Counted from the stretch's first letter, positions 41,323 to 51,144 are shown. The stretch: DNA of 55,978 bases from Christensenella sp. UBA4247 (GCA_002395405.1 DGWX01000024.1:1-55978); one strand, 5' to 3'. Numbers and translations are program-made. The notes: generated by a model not told the origin, from the sequence alone.

Positions 41323-42390
41323 ATGATCAATAAAGATTTTTTTGCGGCGCTCGACGAGCTTGAAAAGGAAAAAAGAATCGATAAACAAGAGTTTATCGCC
41401 TCTCTTGAGGCAGGACTCAGCTCTGCTTATAAGAAAGAGTACGGAGATAGTGCCGCCATTGAGGTAAAACTGACTCCCGAACAAAATAAAATCAGAGTTT
41501 TTGCTTATCGCACGATCGTGGACGAAGTAACGGACGAAGAAAAAGAAATTTCTCTCGAAGAGGCGAAAAAGATCAAACCCAGCTATAAAATAGGCGATAC
41601 GATATCTCAAGAGATCACGCCTAAAAATTTTTCCCGTATCGCGGCGCAAACCGCGAGGCAGGTTATCGTACAAAGATTAACGGACATCAAGAAAGATCAA
41701 ATTTTTGACGAAATGAGCCAAAAAGAAGGCGAGATCGTAAACGCGATCGTCAGACGCGTGGAGCCGTCCAGCGTTTATGTGGAGATCCTTCCCACGCAAA
41801 TGGAAGGCATTATGCCCGTTTCCGAGCAGATTCGTTTTGAAAGATATAACGTGGGCGATATGATCAAAGTTCTCGTTCGACGCCTTACGACGAATACCCG
41901 TTCGCCGCAAGTCATCGTTTCTCGCGCGCATCCCGATTTCGTTCGCCGCTTGTTCGAAATGGACGTTCCCGAGGTTAAAAGCGGGCTTGTCACGATCAAA
42001 CGTATCGTTCGCGAAGCCGGTTTCCGTACGAAGATCGCCGTTTATTCCGAAGATCCGAACGTGGACGCCGTAGGCGCTTGTATCGGACCGAAAGGCAGCA
42101 GGATCAACGTCATCGTTCAAGAACTGAATGGCGAAAGGATCGACGTAATCAATTGGTGCGCGGATCCCTTGGAATTTATTGCGCGCGCTATCAGCCCGGC
42201 AAAAGCCGTGCAGGTCCACGTAAACGACGACGAGCATTCCGCAAGAGTCATCGTAAACGACAGCATGCTTTCTCTTGCCATCGGAAGAGAAGGTCAAAAC
42301 GCTCGACTCGCCGCGAAGCTGACGGAATGGAAAATCGACGTAAAACCGTATTCTTCTATTTTGGAAGGAATGGAGAATTCGGAGGAATAA
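41323..42390 (+). CDS. nusA: Transcription termination/antitermination factor NusA
   Basis: NusA (355 residues), which binds RNA polymerase and RNA and modulates pausing and termination. An N-terminal polymerase-binding domain (1-125), an S1 domain (about 132-200), and two KH domains (CIGPKGSRINVIVQELNGERIDVINW and LAIGREGQNARLAAKLTEWKIDV). The C-terminal repeats of the E. coli protein are absent, as usual in Firmicutes. TAGGAGG precedes the ATG. Confidence 0.98.
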   Translation: MINKDFFAALDELEKEKRIDKQEFIASLEAGLSSAYKKEYGDSAAIEVKLTPEQNKIRVFAYRTIVDEVTDEEKEISLEEAKKIKPSYKIGDTISQEITPKNFSRIAAQTARQVIVQRLTDIKKDQIFDEMSQKEGEIVNAIVRRVEPSSVYVEILPTQMEGIMPVSEQIRFERYNVGDMIKVLVRRLTTNTRSPQVIVSRAHPDFVRRLFEMDVPEVKSGLVTIKRIVREAGFRTKIAVYSEDPNVDAVGACIGPKGSRINVIVQELNGERIDVINWCADPLEFIARAISPAKAVQVHVNDDEHSARVIVNDSMLSLAIGREGQNARLAAKLTEWKIDVKPYSSILEGMENSEE

Positions 42391-42391
42391 T

Positions 42392-42658
42392 ATGAAAACG
42401 ACTCCCAAGCGTATGTGCGTTTCCTGCCGCGGTCTTTTCGATAAGAAAGATCTGATTCGATTTGTTAGAACGCCCGAAGGCGATATCGTACTCGATCGAA
42501 CGGGGAAAAGGTCGGGAAGAGGCGCTTACGTTTGCGATAATCCCGATTGCGTTAAAAAATGCGCTAAGTCAAAAATGCTGAACAAAACGTTTAAGATGTT
42601 TATATCCGAAGACGTTTACGCAGGATTGATCGCCGATTATGACGCCGGAAAACAATAA
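42392..42658 (+). CDS. ylxR: YlxR (RnpM) RNA-binding protein, DUF448
   Basis: An 88-residue basic protein of the YlxR family. The signature is RMCVSCRGLFDKKDLIRFVRTPEG and GRGAYVCDNPDCVKKCAK. The Bacillus member was reported to bind and modulate RNase P, and was renamed RnpM. It starts two bases after nusA and overlaps ylxQ by 20 bases. Confidence 0.95.
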   Translation: MKTTPKRMCVSCRGLFDKKDLIRFVRTPEGDIVLDRTGKRSGRGAYVCDNPDCVKKCAKSKMLNKTFKMFISEDVYAGLIADYDAGKQ

Positions 42659-42965
42659 ATTATTTTCCTATATCGGGTTTTCGTATCGATCGGGAAAGAT
42701 TGTGATCGGTTACGAAAAAGTTATTGAAACAAGGTCGAAGATCAAATTGATCCTTATTTCATCCGATCTTGGAAGAAGCTCGATGTCCAAGATACGAGCT
42801 TATGCTGAAATATCTAGAGTCCCCGTCGCTACGTTGCCGAATAATCTGCTTTCTGAATTGCTCGGGGGAAGAAAAATCAAATGCATCGGTCTCACGGACT
42901 TGAATCTCGCAGCCGCTGCTCGAAACGAATTAAACAAACTATCGGAGGTAGTTATCGATGAGTGA
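42639..42965 (+). CDS. ylxQ: YlxQ, L7Ae-family RNA-binding protein
   Basis: A 108-residue member of the L7Ae/L30e kink-turn-binding family, fixed in the nusA-infB operon of Firmicutes. IGFSYRSGKIVIGYEKVIETRSKIKLILISSDLG is the typical first half, and the end overlaps the infB start by eight bases. Its RNA target is not settled. Confidence 0.9.
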   Translation: MTPENNKLFSYIGFSYRSGKIVIGYEKVIETRSKIKLILISSDLGRSSMSKIRAYAEISRVPVATLPNNLLSELLGGRKIKCIGLTDLNLAAAARNELNKLSEVVIDE

Positions 42966-45531
42966 AACGAATAAAGAAGCCTTGGGCAATATTAACGCTC
43001 TTACCGAGCTCGATAAAACAAGGTTTCGCGCCCTTACTTCGGAAATAAAGGACGCCCGTAGGCGCGCCGAAGATCTTTTGAACGCGATCAATGAAATCAG
43101 AGAGAATTTCATCGAAGCTGAATTGAAGAGGGAAGAGCAGCGCTTAATCGAGGAAGAAGAAAACACGGACGTTTCCGCCGAAATCGAAATGCAATCGGAA
43201 TCGGTAGAAGAAGTAAAAGAAGATTTGATCCCGGAAATTCAGGCGAATAGCCATATTGCGGAAGAACCGATCGAATCTCCCCAAGAACCTTCGAAAGAAC
43301 CTGAAATTGAAAAGAAAGAAGAACCTGTTAAAGAAGAAATCGCACCCGAGGCGCCGAAAGCTCCCGAGCGCAATCCATTACGCCCGGACGTTCCCGAACC
43401 GCGCAAATTTAAGCCGATCGTTTATATCCCCGAAAGCGAAAGAGGGATCGGTAGGAATGCGCAAAGGCCCGCTTACGGCGGTCAGCGTCCTTATGGAGCA
43501 AATAACGGATCGAACTTTTTCGGAGGCGGATTCGGTGGCTTTTCGGATAAGGATAAGCCGGCATTTCCCGCGCCGCAAAACGGAAGAGGAAAAGGCGGTA
43601 AAAAACCGTTTGAGAAAAACAATACTTCATATGAAGACAAAAAATCGGGTAATAAACGCAGCATTTTAAGACGCGAACTCGAAAACGGCGCTGAAATTGA
43701 CGATAGCGAGATCGCAAGGCGTTTTAAGAGCAAAAAATACCAAAAACAAGCACCCGTCGTGACGCAGGCGCCGATCGAAAAAGCGGTTATTAACGTGGAT
43801 CCCGTGCCTATCAAACTTCTTTCCGAAAAGATCGGAAAGCCGATCGCGGATATTATGCGTAAGCTTGTTCTCGAAGGCATTATGAAAACGATCAACGACT
43901 CGATAAGCTATGACGTCGCGGAACTCGTTGCGGCAAACTACGGCATCGAGCTTGAACTCAAAGCGGATAAGACTGCGGAAGATAAGCTCGAAGAATTGAT
44001 CTCGACGGAAGATGAAGAAGGCGAAGATACCGAAAAACGCGCGCCGATCATTACGATCATGGGACACGTTGACCACGGTAAAACTTCTCTTCTCGATTAT
44101 ATTCGTAATTCGCATATCGCGGAAAAAGAAGCTGGCGGAATTACGCAGCATATCGGAGCTTATACCATCGAGAATAAGGGTGAAATGCTTACCTTTATAG
44201 ATACCCCGGGCCACGAAGCGTTTACTTCGATGCGTGCGCGCGGTGCAATGGTTACGGATATTGCGATCATCGTTGTCGCTGCGGACGACGGAATCATGCC
44301 GCAAACGGTGGAAGCGATCAATCACGCGAAAGCCGCAAACGTTCCGATTATCGTTGCGATCAACAAAATCGATAAACCGGGTGCGGATATTGAAAAAGTA
44401 AAAGTTGAACTTTCTTCGAACGGACTTGTGATCGAAGAATGGGGTGGCGACGTTATTTGCTGTCCCGTTTCCGCGAAAACGGGCGCCGGAGTTGACGCAC
44501 TTTTGGACAATATATTGCTTGTTGCGGAAGTGAACAATTTGAGAGCGAACAGGAAAAAGAGCGCGAGAGGTACGATCATTGAAGCGAGACTCGACAAGGG
44601 CTCAGGTCCGATCGCTACGGTTCTTGTTCAGAACGGAACGTTAAAAGTCGGAGACTTTATGGTTGCCGGTTCCGTTTGCGGAAGGGTTAAATCTATGATC
44701 AACGACAAATCCAAGCTTGTCAAAGCGGCGGGTCCCTCGACTCCGGTTTCCGTTCTCGGATTTGACGAAGTTCCGTCCGCGGGTGATAAAATGCTCGTTG
44801 TTTCGGATGAAAAACTCGCTCGCCGAATTGCGGAAGAACGTAAGATCAAAGACAGAGCGGAGGAGGACGCTTCCAATAAACCCAATTTGGAAGATTTGTT
44901 CGCTCAAATCAGCGAAGGCAAGCTGAAAGAGCTGAATTTGATCGTAAAAGCGGACGTGCAAGGATCTGTCGAAGCGCTTGTTCAGGAACTGTTAAAGCTC
45001 AGCAACGATGAAGTCAAAGTGAAAGTGGTACATCGCGGCGTTGGCGCGATTACGGAATCTGACGTTGTTCTCGCAAGCACTTCTTCGGCGATCATTATCG
45101 GATTTAACGTTCGCCCGGACGCGAATTCTAAGGCGGCTGCCGCAAAATACGGCGTTGATATTCGCAATTATAGGATCATTTACGACGTCATCAACGATAT
45201 TACGCTCGCCTTAAAAGGTATGCTTGCGCCGAAATTTCAAGAGACGATCCTCGGTAGGGCGGAAGTTCGCGATACCTTCAAAATCAGCGGCGTAGGAACG
45301 ATCGCAGGTTGCCGCGTCGTTGAGGGTAAACTTGAAAAGAACGCGAGCTTAAGACTTCTTCGCGATAACGTTGTTATTACGGAAAACAAAGTTTCTTCCT
45401 TAAAGAGATTGAAGGATGACGTTAAAGAAGTGCTTTCCGGATTTGAATGCGGCGTCGGAATCGAGAATTACAACGATATTAAAGTCGGCGACGTTATCGA
45501 ATGTTTCGTTATGGAGGAGATCACCGACTGA
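42958..45531 (+). CDS. infB: Translation initiation factor IF-2
   Basis: IF-2 (857 residues), the GTPase that brings initiator tRNA to the ribosome. The first 270 residues are low-complexity, rich in Glu/Pro/Lys, then Gly-rich. An IF2N domain (about 280-340) precedes the G domain: GHVDHGKTSLLDYI (G1), DTPGHEAF (G3), NKID (G4). Domains II, III and IV follow. CGGAGG precedes ATG 42958. The stop shares one base with rbfA. Confidence 0.99.
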   Translation: MSETNKEALGNINALTELDKTRFRALTSEIKDARRRAEDLLNAINEIRENFIEAELKREEQRLIEEEENTDVSAEIEMQSESVEEVKEDLIPEIQANSHIAEEPIESPQEPSKEPEIEKKEEPVKEEIAPEAPKAPERNPLRPDVPEPRKFKPIVYIPESERGIGRNAQRPAYGGQRPYGANNGSNFFGGGFGGFSDKDKPAFPAPQNGRGKGGKKPFEKNNTSYEDKKSGNKRSILRRELENGAEIDDSEIARRFKSKKYQKQAPVVTQAPIEKAVINVDPVPIKLLSEKIGKPIADIMRKLVLEGIMKTINDSISYDVAELVAANYGIELELKADKTAEDKLEELISTEDEEGEDTEKRAPIITIMGHVDHGKTSLLDYIRNSHIAEKEAGGITQHIGAYTIENKGEMLTFIDTPGHEAFTSMRARGAMVTDIAIIVVAADDGIMPQTVEAINHAKAANVPIIVAINKIDKPGADIEKVKVELSSNGLVIEEWGGDVICCPVSAKTGAGVDALLDNILLVAEVNNLRANRKKSARGTIIEARLDKGSGPIATVLVQNGTLKVGDFMVAGSVCGRVKSMINDKSKLVKAAGPSTPVSVLGFDEVPSAGDKMLVVSDEKLARRIAEERKIKDRAEEDASNKPNLEDLFAQISEGKLKELNLIVKADVQGSVEALVQELLKLSNDEVKVKVVHRGVGAITESDVVLASTSSAIIIGFNVRPDANSKAAAAKYGVDIRNYRIIYDVINDITLALKGMLAPKFQETILGRAEVRDTFKISGVGTIAGCRVVEGKLEKNASLRLLRDNVVITENKVSSLKRLKDDVKEVLSGFECGVGIENYNDIKVGDVIECFVMEEITD

Positions 45532-45935
45532 TGAATATCGAGCGCATCAATTCCGAGCTATTGAAACAGTTATCTCGGATCCTTCAATACGAACTGAATG
45601 ATCCGAGAATCTGCGGAATGCTTACCGTAATGGAAGTTCAAACCAGCGACGATCTTTCGCACGCACGCGTTTTTATCAGTTACTTCGGTGACCCATCGAA
45701 GGAGGAACAGACGTTCGAAGCCTTGAACGGCTGTACGGGACATATTCGCAACTTATTAAAGCAACGCGTAAAGATGAGAATCGTTCCTTATCTTCGAATT
45801 ATTAAAGACGAATCGTTGAATAATGCGATCGATTTGACTGAAAAAATCAATCGGGCTATGGAAAGCACGAGAGAAAATGAAAGCAAAGGATACGGTGAAG
45901 AAAATGGGAATGACGGAAGCAATTCAGACAATTAA
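45531..45935 (+). CDS. rbfA: Ribosome-binding factor A
   Basis: RbfA (134 residues), a KH-like factor for 30S maturation. INSELLKQLSRILQYELNDPRICGMLTVMEVQTSDDLSHARVFIS is diagnostic. ATG 45531 overlaps the infB TGA by one base and gives the normal N-terminus. The tail is polar and extends past the start of the next gene. Confidence 0.96.
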   Translation: MNIERINSELLKQLSRILQYELNDPRICGMLTVMEVQTSDDLSHARVFISYFGDPSKEEQTFEALNGCTGHIRNLLKQRVKMRIVPYLRIIKDESLNNAIDLTEKINRAMESTRENESKGYGEENGNDGSNSDN

Positions 45936-46860
45936 AAGTGCGAAAACAATCGCGCTTTTTTGTCATATAAACCCTGATTGCGATACGATTTGTTCCGCAC
46001 TTGCTCTGAAACTATCTTTGGATAAACTCGGAAAGACCGTACACGTTTTCTGTGACGGAGAAATGAAAAACGGCGTTGATCGCGTTTTCAAATCGGAACT
46101 TGTAAACAGGGATAGATCCATCGATCGATACGATCTTTGCGCCGCGATCGATTGCGGGGATCGAAATCGGGTAGGCTCTTATTACTCGCTTTTTAAGAAT
46201 GGTTTTACTACGCTTTGTATCGATCACCATAAACAAACGGATAATTTTGCGAAGGTAAATTACGTTGAATCTTTTGCCGGTGCAACGGCGGAATTGATCT
46301 ATTCATTGATCGTGAAGATAGACGCCTCGCTGATAGACTCTCATATCGCAACGCTTTTATATACCGCGCTCGTAACGGACACGGGTAATTTCAGCTTTTC
46401 GAATACGGGCGAACGGACGCTTCGGATCGCTTCCGAACTGTTGCGTTTCGGAGTTAATAATTCCGATATTTCTTACGTTTTTTATAAAGAGATCCGACTT
46501 CCCGTTTTTAAGCTGAAAGCGCGGGCGATCGGTAAAGCTCAGTTTTTTGAAAACGATAAGATCGGTGTGATAACTTTCGAAAAAGAAGATTTTGAAGCAA
46601 CGGGAACGACTTCCGCGGATTCCTCGAATATCGTAAACGAATTGATCAACATTTCCGGAGTGGAGATTGCCGTTTCCATAACGGAAGTTAAACCGCATTC
46701 TTATAAACTCAGCGTTCGAACGGGGAAGAAAGCGGACGCAAGCGAGATCGCAGGTGCTTTCGGAGGCGGTGGTCATAAAAACGCAGCGGGTTTTATGATG
46801 AACGGGTTTCTCGGCAACGTGATAGACGACGTTTTGAAAGTTTGTAAAGATAATCTATGA
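45904..46860 (+). CDS. nrnA: DHH/DHHA1 phosphoesterase, NrnA-type oligoribonuclease / pAp phosphatase
   Basis: A cytosolic DHH-family enzyme of about 318 residues. NrnA of Bacillus degrades nanoRNA and dephosphorylates pAp. Motifs: CHINPDCDTI (metal ligands), AAIDCGD, CIDHHKQTDNF (DHH), and the C-terminal DHHA1 motif GGGGHKNAAGF. I chose ATG 45904, with GGTGA five bases upstream; ATG 45877 is an alternative. Both overlap the end of rbfA. The rbfA-nrnA-truB order is common in Clostridia. Confidence 0.92.
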   Translation: MGMTEAIQTIKSAKTIALFCHINPDCDTICSALALKLSLDKLGKTVHVFCDGEMKNGVDRVFKSELVNRDRSIDRYDLCAAIDCGDRNRVGSYYSLFKNGFTTLCIDHHKQTDNFAKVNYVESFAGATAELIYSLIVKIDASLIDSHIATLLYTALVTDTGNFSFSNTGERTLRIASELLRFGVNNSDISYVFYKEIRLPVFKLKARAIGKAQFFENDKIGVITFEKEDFEATGTTSADSSNIVNELINISGVEIAVSITEVKPHSYKLSVRTGKKADASEIAGAFGGGGHKNAAGFMMNGFLGNVIDDVLKVCKDNL

Positions 46861-47723
46861 ACGGCTTTTATAACCTCCTGAAACCGGAAGGTATTTCAAG
46901 CAGCCATCTCGTGGTTCGTTTGCGTGGAATGCTTCGTAATAAGACGGGCGTCAAGATGAAAGTAGGGCATTTGGGAACGTTAGACCCGCTTGCATCCGGT
47001 CTTCTCGGCGTTGCCGTCGGTTCGGCAACGAAGTTGTTTGATTATTTTTTGCAAAAAACGAAAACGTACGAAGCGATCGTTGTATTAGGAGAACAAACCG
47101 ACACTCTTGATCGAGCCGGAAAAATCGTAAGCACGAAGGCGTATCTCGGTGTTTCCGAAGCCGAATTCATAGACGCGTCGAAGGCGTTTATAGGTGAAAT
47201 CATGCAAATTCCGCCGCAATACAGCGCAAAAAGCGTTGGAGGAGTTCGAGCCTACAAACTCGCATTGAAAGGGCAAGACGCTCCCTTAAAAGCCTGCTGT
47301 GTTACGATCTATTCCATTGAACTGATCGAGAAGCCGTCTTTTAACTCTTTTAAGTTTCGCGTTCGCTGTTCCGGAGGAACTTACGTTCGATCTTTGTGCC
47401 GAGATATCGGAAATGCGCTCGGTTATCCGGCATATATGAGTTTTTTGGAAAGAATCGAAAACGGTGATTTTCGAATTTGTGACGCAGTCTCTCTTGAAGA
47501 CGTGGAAAAGGATCTTTCGAACGGATTCGTTTCGCTCGAAGAGTTTGGTAAAAAATTCCCTCGGCTTGATTACTTTGAGGAACACGAAAAAAAACTTCTG
47601 AACGGCGTTCCTCTTGTTGTCGATCTGCCCGATTGCTTCGTAACCGTTTATCTCAAAGAACGTTTTTATGCAATCGGTCAAATCATATCCGGCGAATTGA
47701 AAATTGTGGCAAGAGACTTATGA
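46857..47723 (+). CDS. truB: tRNA pseudouridine-55 synthase TruB
   Basis: TruB (288 residues), which makes pseudouridine 55 in the tRNA T-loop. NLLKPEGISSSHLV is the start; KVGHLGTLDPLASGLLGVAVG holds the catalytic aspartate; YSAKSVGGVRAYKLA and CSGGTYVRSLCRDIG follow. It overlaps both neighbours by four bases (ATGA). Confidence 0.98.
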   Translation: MNGFYNLLKPEGISSSHLVVRLRGMLRNKTGVKMKVGHLGTLDPLASGLLGVAVGSATKLFDYFLQKTKTYEAIVVLGEQTDTLDRAGKIVSTKAYLGVSEAEFIDASKAFIGEIMQIPPQYSAKSVGGVRAYKLALKGQDAPLKACCVTIYSIELIEKPSFNSFKFRVRCSGGTYVRSLCRDIGNALGYPAYMSFLERIENGDFRICDAVSLEDVEKDLSNGFVSLEEFGKKFPRLDYFEEHEKKLLNGVPLVVDLPDCFVTVYLKERFYAIGQIISGELKIVARDL

Positions 47724-48613
47724 GAACGATAAATATATCGGATTTAAACAATAAGATTTCTTGCGTTCTGGCGCTCGGTTTTTTCGATTGCGTTCATATT
47801 GGGCATAAGAAGGTAATTCAATCTGCGGTTGAGACCGCACGCTCTCTTGCCGTTAAAAGTGCCGTTTTTACTTTTCGCAATAATATTTTCGAATTATTCG
47901 GATCGAATAAGAAGCCGTTATTTTCCTTTGATGAAAGAGTAAAAGAAATTGAAAAACTCGGAGTCGATTATCTTTTTTACCTGGACGCTGACGCCGCGTT
48001 TCTCTCTCTTTCGCCCGAATCGTTTATTTCCTTCTTAAAGGCTCGTTTGGACGTTCGAGGGGTTGTTTGCGGTGAAGATTATACTTTCGGGCAAAACGGA
48101 CAGGGCGGCGCAAAAACGCTTGTCAAAGCATTTCCTTATGGAGAAAACAGCGTTATTCCATTATTGTCTGACGGTCGGGAAAAAATCGGAACGGGTCAAA
48201 TAAAAAAAATGCTTCAAGAAGGGAAACCGGACAAGGCTGCGCGCTTCCTCGGACGGAACTACGCTGTATCCGGAATCGTTTCCACCGGACGTAAAGACGG
48301 CTCTAAAATCGGATACCCGACCATCAATCTGAACGGGCTTTCTTCTCCCTTGAAATTCGGCGTTTATTTTACCGATACGATTTTGGACGGAGAGAGATAT
48401 GCTTCCGTAACGAACGTCGGGCCGCATCCGACTTTCGGAGATTTTAAAGAAAATATCGAGACGCATTTGCTGTCATATAACGGAAATGCCTACGGAAAGG
48501 AAGTAACAATCGAATTTCTTGCATTTGATCGAGAATTGATTCGGTTCGATAGCGTCGAAACGCTTATGAAAACGATCGAGAATGACGTTGAAAAAAGGAG
48601 AAACTATGATTAA
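47720..48613 (+). CDS. ribF: Bifunctional riboflavin kinase / FAD synthetase RibF
   Basis: RibF (297 residues), which makes FMN and FAD. The N-terminal nucleotidyltransferase has LGFFDCVHIGHKKVI (most have GFFDGVH; Cys here) and GEDYTFGQNGQGG. The C-terminal kinase has GRKDGSKIGYPTINL and TNVGPHPTFGD. ATG 47720 overlaps the truB TGA. rpsO and pnp, common next genes, are not here. Confidence 0.96.
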   Translation: MRTINISDLNNKISCVLALGFFDCVHIGHKKVIQSAVETARSLAVKSAVFTFRNNIFELFGSNKKPLFSFDERVKEIEKLGVDYLFYLDADAAFLSLSPESFISFLKARLDVRGVVCGEDYTFGQNGQGGAKTLVKAFPYGENSVIPLLSDGREKIGTGQIKKMLQEGKPDKAARFLGRNYAVSGIVSTGRKDGSKIGYPTINLNGLSSPLKFGVYFTDTILDGERYASVTNVGPHPTFGDFKENIETHLLSYNGNAYGKEVTIEFLAFDRELIRFDSVETLMKTIENDVEKRRNYD

Positions 48614-49478
48614 ATTCGGACCATCCGGAACGGACGATGCTTTTCTTGCGCACGGATATTCGCATACGGTCGAAGTTCCGCGCTTTTTAAAAGAATGCGG
48701 CTTGGATATCTTTGAGTATTCTTTCGGGCGTGGCGTTCGTATCAGCGAAGAAACCGCAAGGAAGATAGGGAAGGAATTCGCGGAAAATGATCTCGGGATC
48801 AGCGTACACGCGCCTTATTTTATCAATTTTGCAACGGATGATCCTCAAAAACGCGAAGCAACGTTCGGCTATCTGTTTTCTTCCTTGGACGCGCTTCGAC
48901 TTTTCGGAGGAAATCGAGTCGTTTTTCATCCCGGATCACCGTTAAAGTACGACAGACGTGATGCAATGAATCGGCTGTTAAACGCTTTTGAGCGTTTTAT
49001 GGATATTTTTTACGCGGAAAAATACGACTGGGCTCTCGTTGCCGCCGAAACGATGGGAAAAATCAATCAACTCGGTGATCTCGATGAAATCATTGAAATT
49101 TGCAGAATTGCCGAAAACGTAATTCCGTGCGTGGATTTCGGTCATTTGAACGCAAGAACGCAGGGCGGGTTGAAGTCATACGACGATTATAAGCGGGTTC
49201 TCGATTTATTGATCGATGGCGTCGGTGAAGAAAAAGTAAAGAAAATGCATATTCATTTTTCAAAGATCGAGTACGGAAAGGGGGGCGAAATTCGTCATTT
49301 GACGTTTGAAGACAACGTTTACGGTCCGGAATTCGAGCCGCTTGCGATTTTGCTTTCCGAATATAAACTCGAACCTTGGGTTCTTTCCGAATCGGCAGGA
49401 ACGCAATCTTTGGACGCAAAAACGATGAAAAACCTTTACTTTAAGCACCTTTCTGACGATAATAAATACTTGCAATAA
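48606..49478 (+). CDS. Endonuclease IV-like TIM barrel protein
   Basis: A 290-residue protein of the AP-endonuclease-2/xylose-isomerase-like superfamily. Candidate zinc ligands in order are H in VHAPYFINF, H in VFHPGS, E in AAETMGK, D and H in CVDFGHLNA, H in MHIHFSK, H in GEIRHLTF and E in LSESAG. In E. coli Nfo the GSRVDRH loop adds an aspartate; here that place is isoleucine. It may be a DNA repair enzyme or a related barrel hydrolase/isomerase. AAAGGAG precedes ATG 48606, which overlaps ribF by eight bases. Confidence 0.75.
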   Translation: MIKFGPSGTDDAFLAHGYSHTVEVPRFLKECGLDIFEYSFGRGVRISEETARKIGKEFAENDLGISVHAPYFINFATDDPQKREATFGYLFSSLDALRLFGGNRVVFHPGSPLKYDRRDAMNRLLNAFERFMDIFYAEKYDWALVAAETMGKINQLGDLDEIIEICRIAENVIPCVDFGHLNARTQGGLKSYDDYKRVLDLLIDGVGEEKVKKMHIHFSKIEYGKGGEIRHLTFEDNVYGPEFEPLAILLSEYKLEPWVLSESAGTQSLDAKTMKNLYFKHLSDDNKYLQ

Positions 49479-49498
49479 CGCCTTATTTAAGTTATAAT
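49470..49498 (+). promoter_or_regulatory. Sigma-A promoter giving a leaderless mRNA for the M24 peptidase
   Basis: TTGCAA (49470-49475), 17 bases, TATAAT (49493-49498), then six bases to ATG 49505. There is no Shine-Dalgarno sequence. The -35 lies in the last codons of the gene upstream. Confidence 0.8.
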
Positions 49499-49504
49499 TG
49501 ATTT

Positions 49505-50548
49505 ATGGTGAACGAAAAGCTCGTATCGTCGTTGCAGCCCGCTTTAATAACTTCCCCGTCGAATTTGTTTTATTATAGCGGTTTGCAAAACTCTGACGCC
49601 TTTATTTTGATTTCGAATGATTCTCGGTATTATGTCACCGATTCCCGTTACGAGATCGAAGCAAAAGGGCTTAAACCGAGTTTTATCCCCGTTATTCTTT
49701 CTCGTTCCGAACAAATCGATTTTTTACGCGAGAAACTGGTTTCCGCTTCGACTGTTTGGATCGAAAAAGAGAATATGAGCTTGTCTCTTTTCGAATCGAT
49801 CTTCGGAAACAAATCCGCTCGATTTATGCCGTTAGATGAAACGATTCGGAAAGATCGCTTCTCGAAATCTTTCGAAGAATTGCGCTTGATCAAGGAAGCC
49901 GAGTCGATTGTGGACTCGTCATTTGAAGCGATCCTCGAATACTTGAAACCAGGCGTAACGGAGAAAGAAGTTTCCGATCGCTTGCTTTTTGAAATGTTGT
50001 CGAGAGGCGCGAGCGGCCCGGCGTTCGATACCATCGTTGCCTTCGGCGAAAACGCCGCCAAACCGCACGCGGTTCCCTCCATGCGTAAGCTCGCAAAAGG
50101 CGATGCGGTTGTTATGGATTTCGGTGCGAAATTGGGTGGATATTGCTCTGATTTTACGAGAACGGTCTTCTTGGGAGAAGTTCCCGATCGCGCGAAAAGG
50201 GCGTACGATGTCGTTTTAGAAGCGCATAAGTCGGCGCTTCGATATATCGAGAACGGTGGCCGAAGCTGCTTTGAAGCGGATAAAACCGCCAGAAGTGTTA
50301 TAAACCAAAGCGAATTTGCCGGTTTGTTTACCCATTCGCTTGGGCATGGCGTAGGAATCGATATACACGAGGCACCTTATCTCGGCGTTTCTTCTAAGGA
50401 CGTTCTTTCGGAAGGAGCGGTATTTACGATCGAACCGGGAATCTATCTTCAAGGTGAATTCGGGATCCGAATCGAAAGCCTTGCAACGATCGAAAACGGA
50501 AAACTTACGGTCATTGACCGTTCGGATAAAGAAATAATTACAATTTAG
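49505..50548 (+). CDS. M24 family Xaa-Pro aminopeptidase
   Basis: A 347-residue cytosolic metallopeptidase with a creatinase N-terminal domain (1-125) and a pita-bread catalytic domain. The two-metal ligands are D in VMDFGAKLG, D in CSDFTRTVF, H in THSLGHGVGIDIHE, E in FTIEPGIYL and E in GIRIESLATI. Such enzymes remove N-terminal residues before proline. It sits before efp, a common firmicute pairing (papA/yqhT-efp). Confidence 0.93.
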   Translation: MVNEKLVSSLQPALITSPSNLFYYSGLQNSDAFILISNDSRYYVTDSRYEIEAKGLKPSFIPVILSRSEQIDFLREKLVSASTVWIEKENMSLSLFESIFGNKSARFMPLDETIRKDRFSKSFEELRLIKEAESIVDSSFEAILEYLKPGVTEKEVSDRLLFEMLSRGASGPAFDTIVAFGENAAKPHAVPSMRKLAKGDAVVMDFGAKLGGYCSDFTRTVFLGEVPDRAKRAYDVVLEAHKSALRYIENGGRSCFEADKTARSVINQSEFAGLFTHSLGHGVGIDIHEAPYLGVSSKDVLSEGAVFTIEPGIYLQGEFGIRIESLATIENGKLTVIDRSDKEIITI

Positions 50549-50557
50549 GAGGATATT

Positions 50558-51124
50558 ATGGGTTCTACAGTTATGGCAGGTGATTTCAGAAAAGGCGTCA
50601 CCTTTGAAATGGAGGGAAAGGTGTACGTCATCGTTGATTTTATGCACGTGAAACCCGGTAAAGGCTCGGCTTTCGTTCGCACAAAGATCCGCGATGTTAT
50701 TTCCGGCGGCGTTATCGAGCGCACCTTCAACCCGACGGATAAATTCGACGCGGCTCATATCGAACGCAAGAATATGGAATATCTTTACACGGATGGCGAG
50801 CTTTACTATTTTATGGATGTAGATACGTATGAGCAGCTTCCTTTGAACTATGAGCAAGTTTCCGACGCTTTGAACTTTATTAAAGAAAATTCTCAAGTTA
50901 CCGTTTCTTTTTATAAAGACAAGGCTTTCTCCGTTGAACCGCCTAACTTCGTTGAGCTTTTGATCACGATTTGCGAGCCTGCGGTCAAGGGCGATACCGC
51001 GCAGGCCGGAACGAAACCCGCTACTCTCGAAACGGGATACAAGATCCAAGTTCCGATGTTTGTAAATGAAGGCGACGTGATCCGCGTGGATACCCGCACC
51101 GGAACGTATATGTCGCGTGTATAA
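50558..51124 (+). CDS. efp: Translation elongation factor P
   Basis: EF-P (188 residues), which helps ribosomes through polyproline stretches. KPGKGSAFVRTKIRDVISGGVIERTF holds the lysine at the tip of domain I. The C-terminal GYKIQVPMFVNEGDVIRVDTRTGTYMSR is the family signature. TAGGAGG overlaps the stop of the peptidase gene. Confidence 0.98.
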   Translation: MGSTVMAGDFRKGVTFEMEGKVYVIVDFMHVKPGKGSAFVRTKIRDVISGGVIERTFNPTDKFDAAHIERKNMEYLYTDGELYYFMDVDTYEQLPLNYEQVSDALNFIKENSQVTVSFYKDKAFSVEPPNFVELLITICEPAVKGDTAQAGTKPATLETGYKIQVPMFVNEGDVIRVDTRTGTYMSRV

Positions 51125-51144
51125 TCGAATTTTTACAATAAAAA

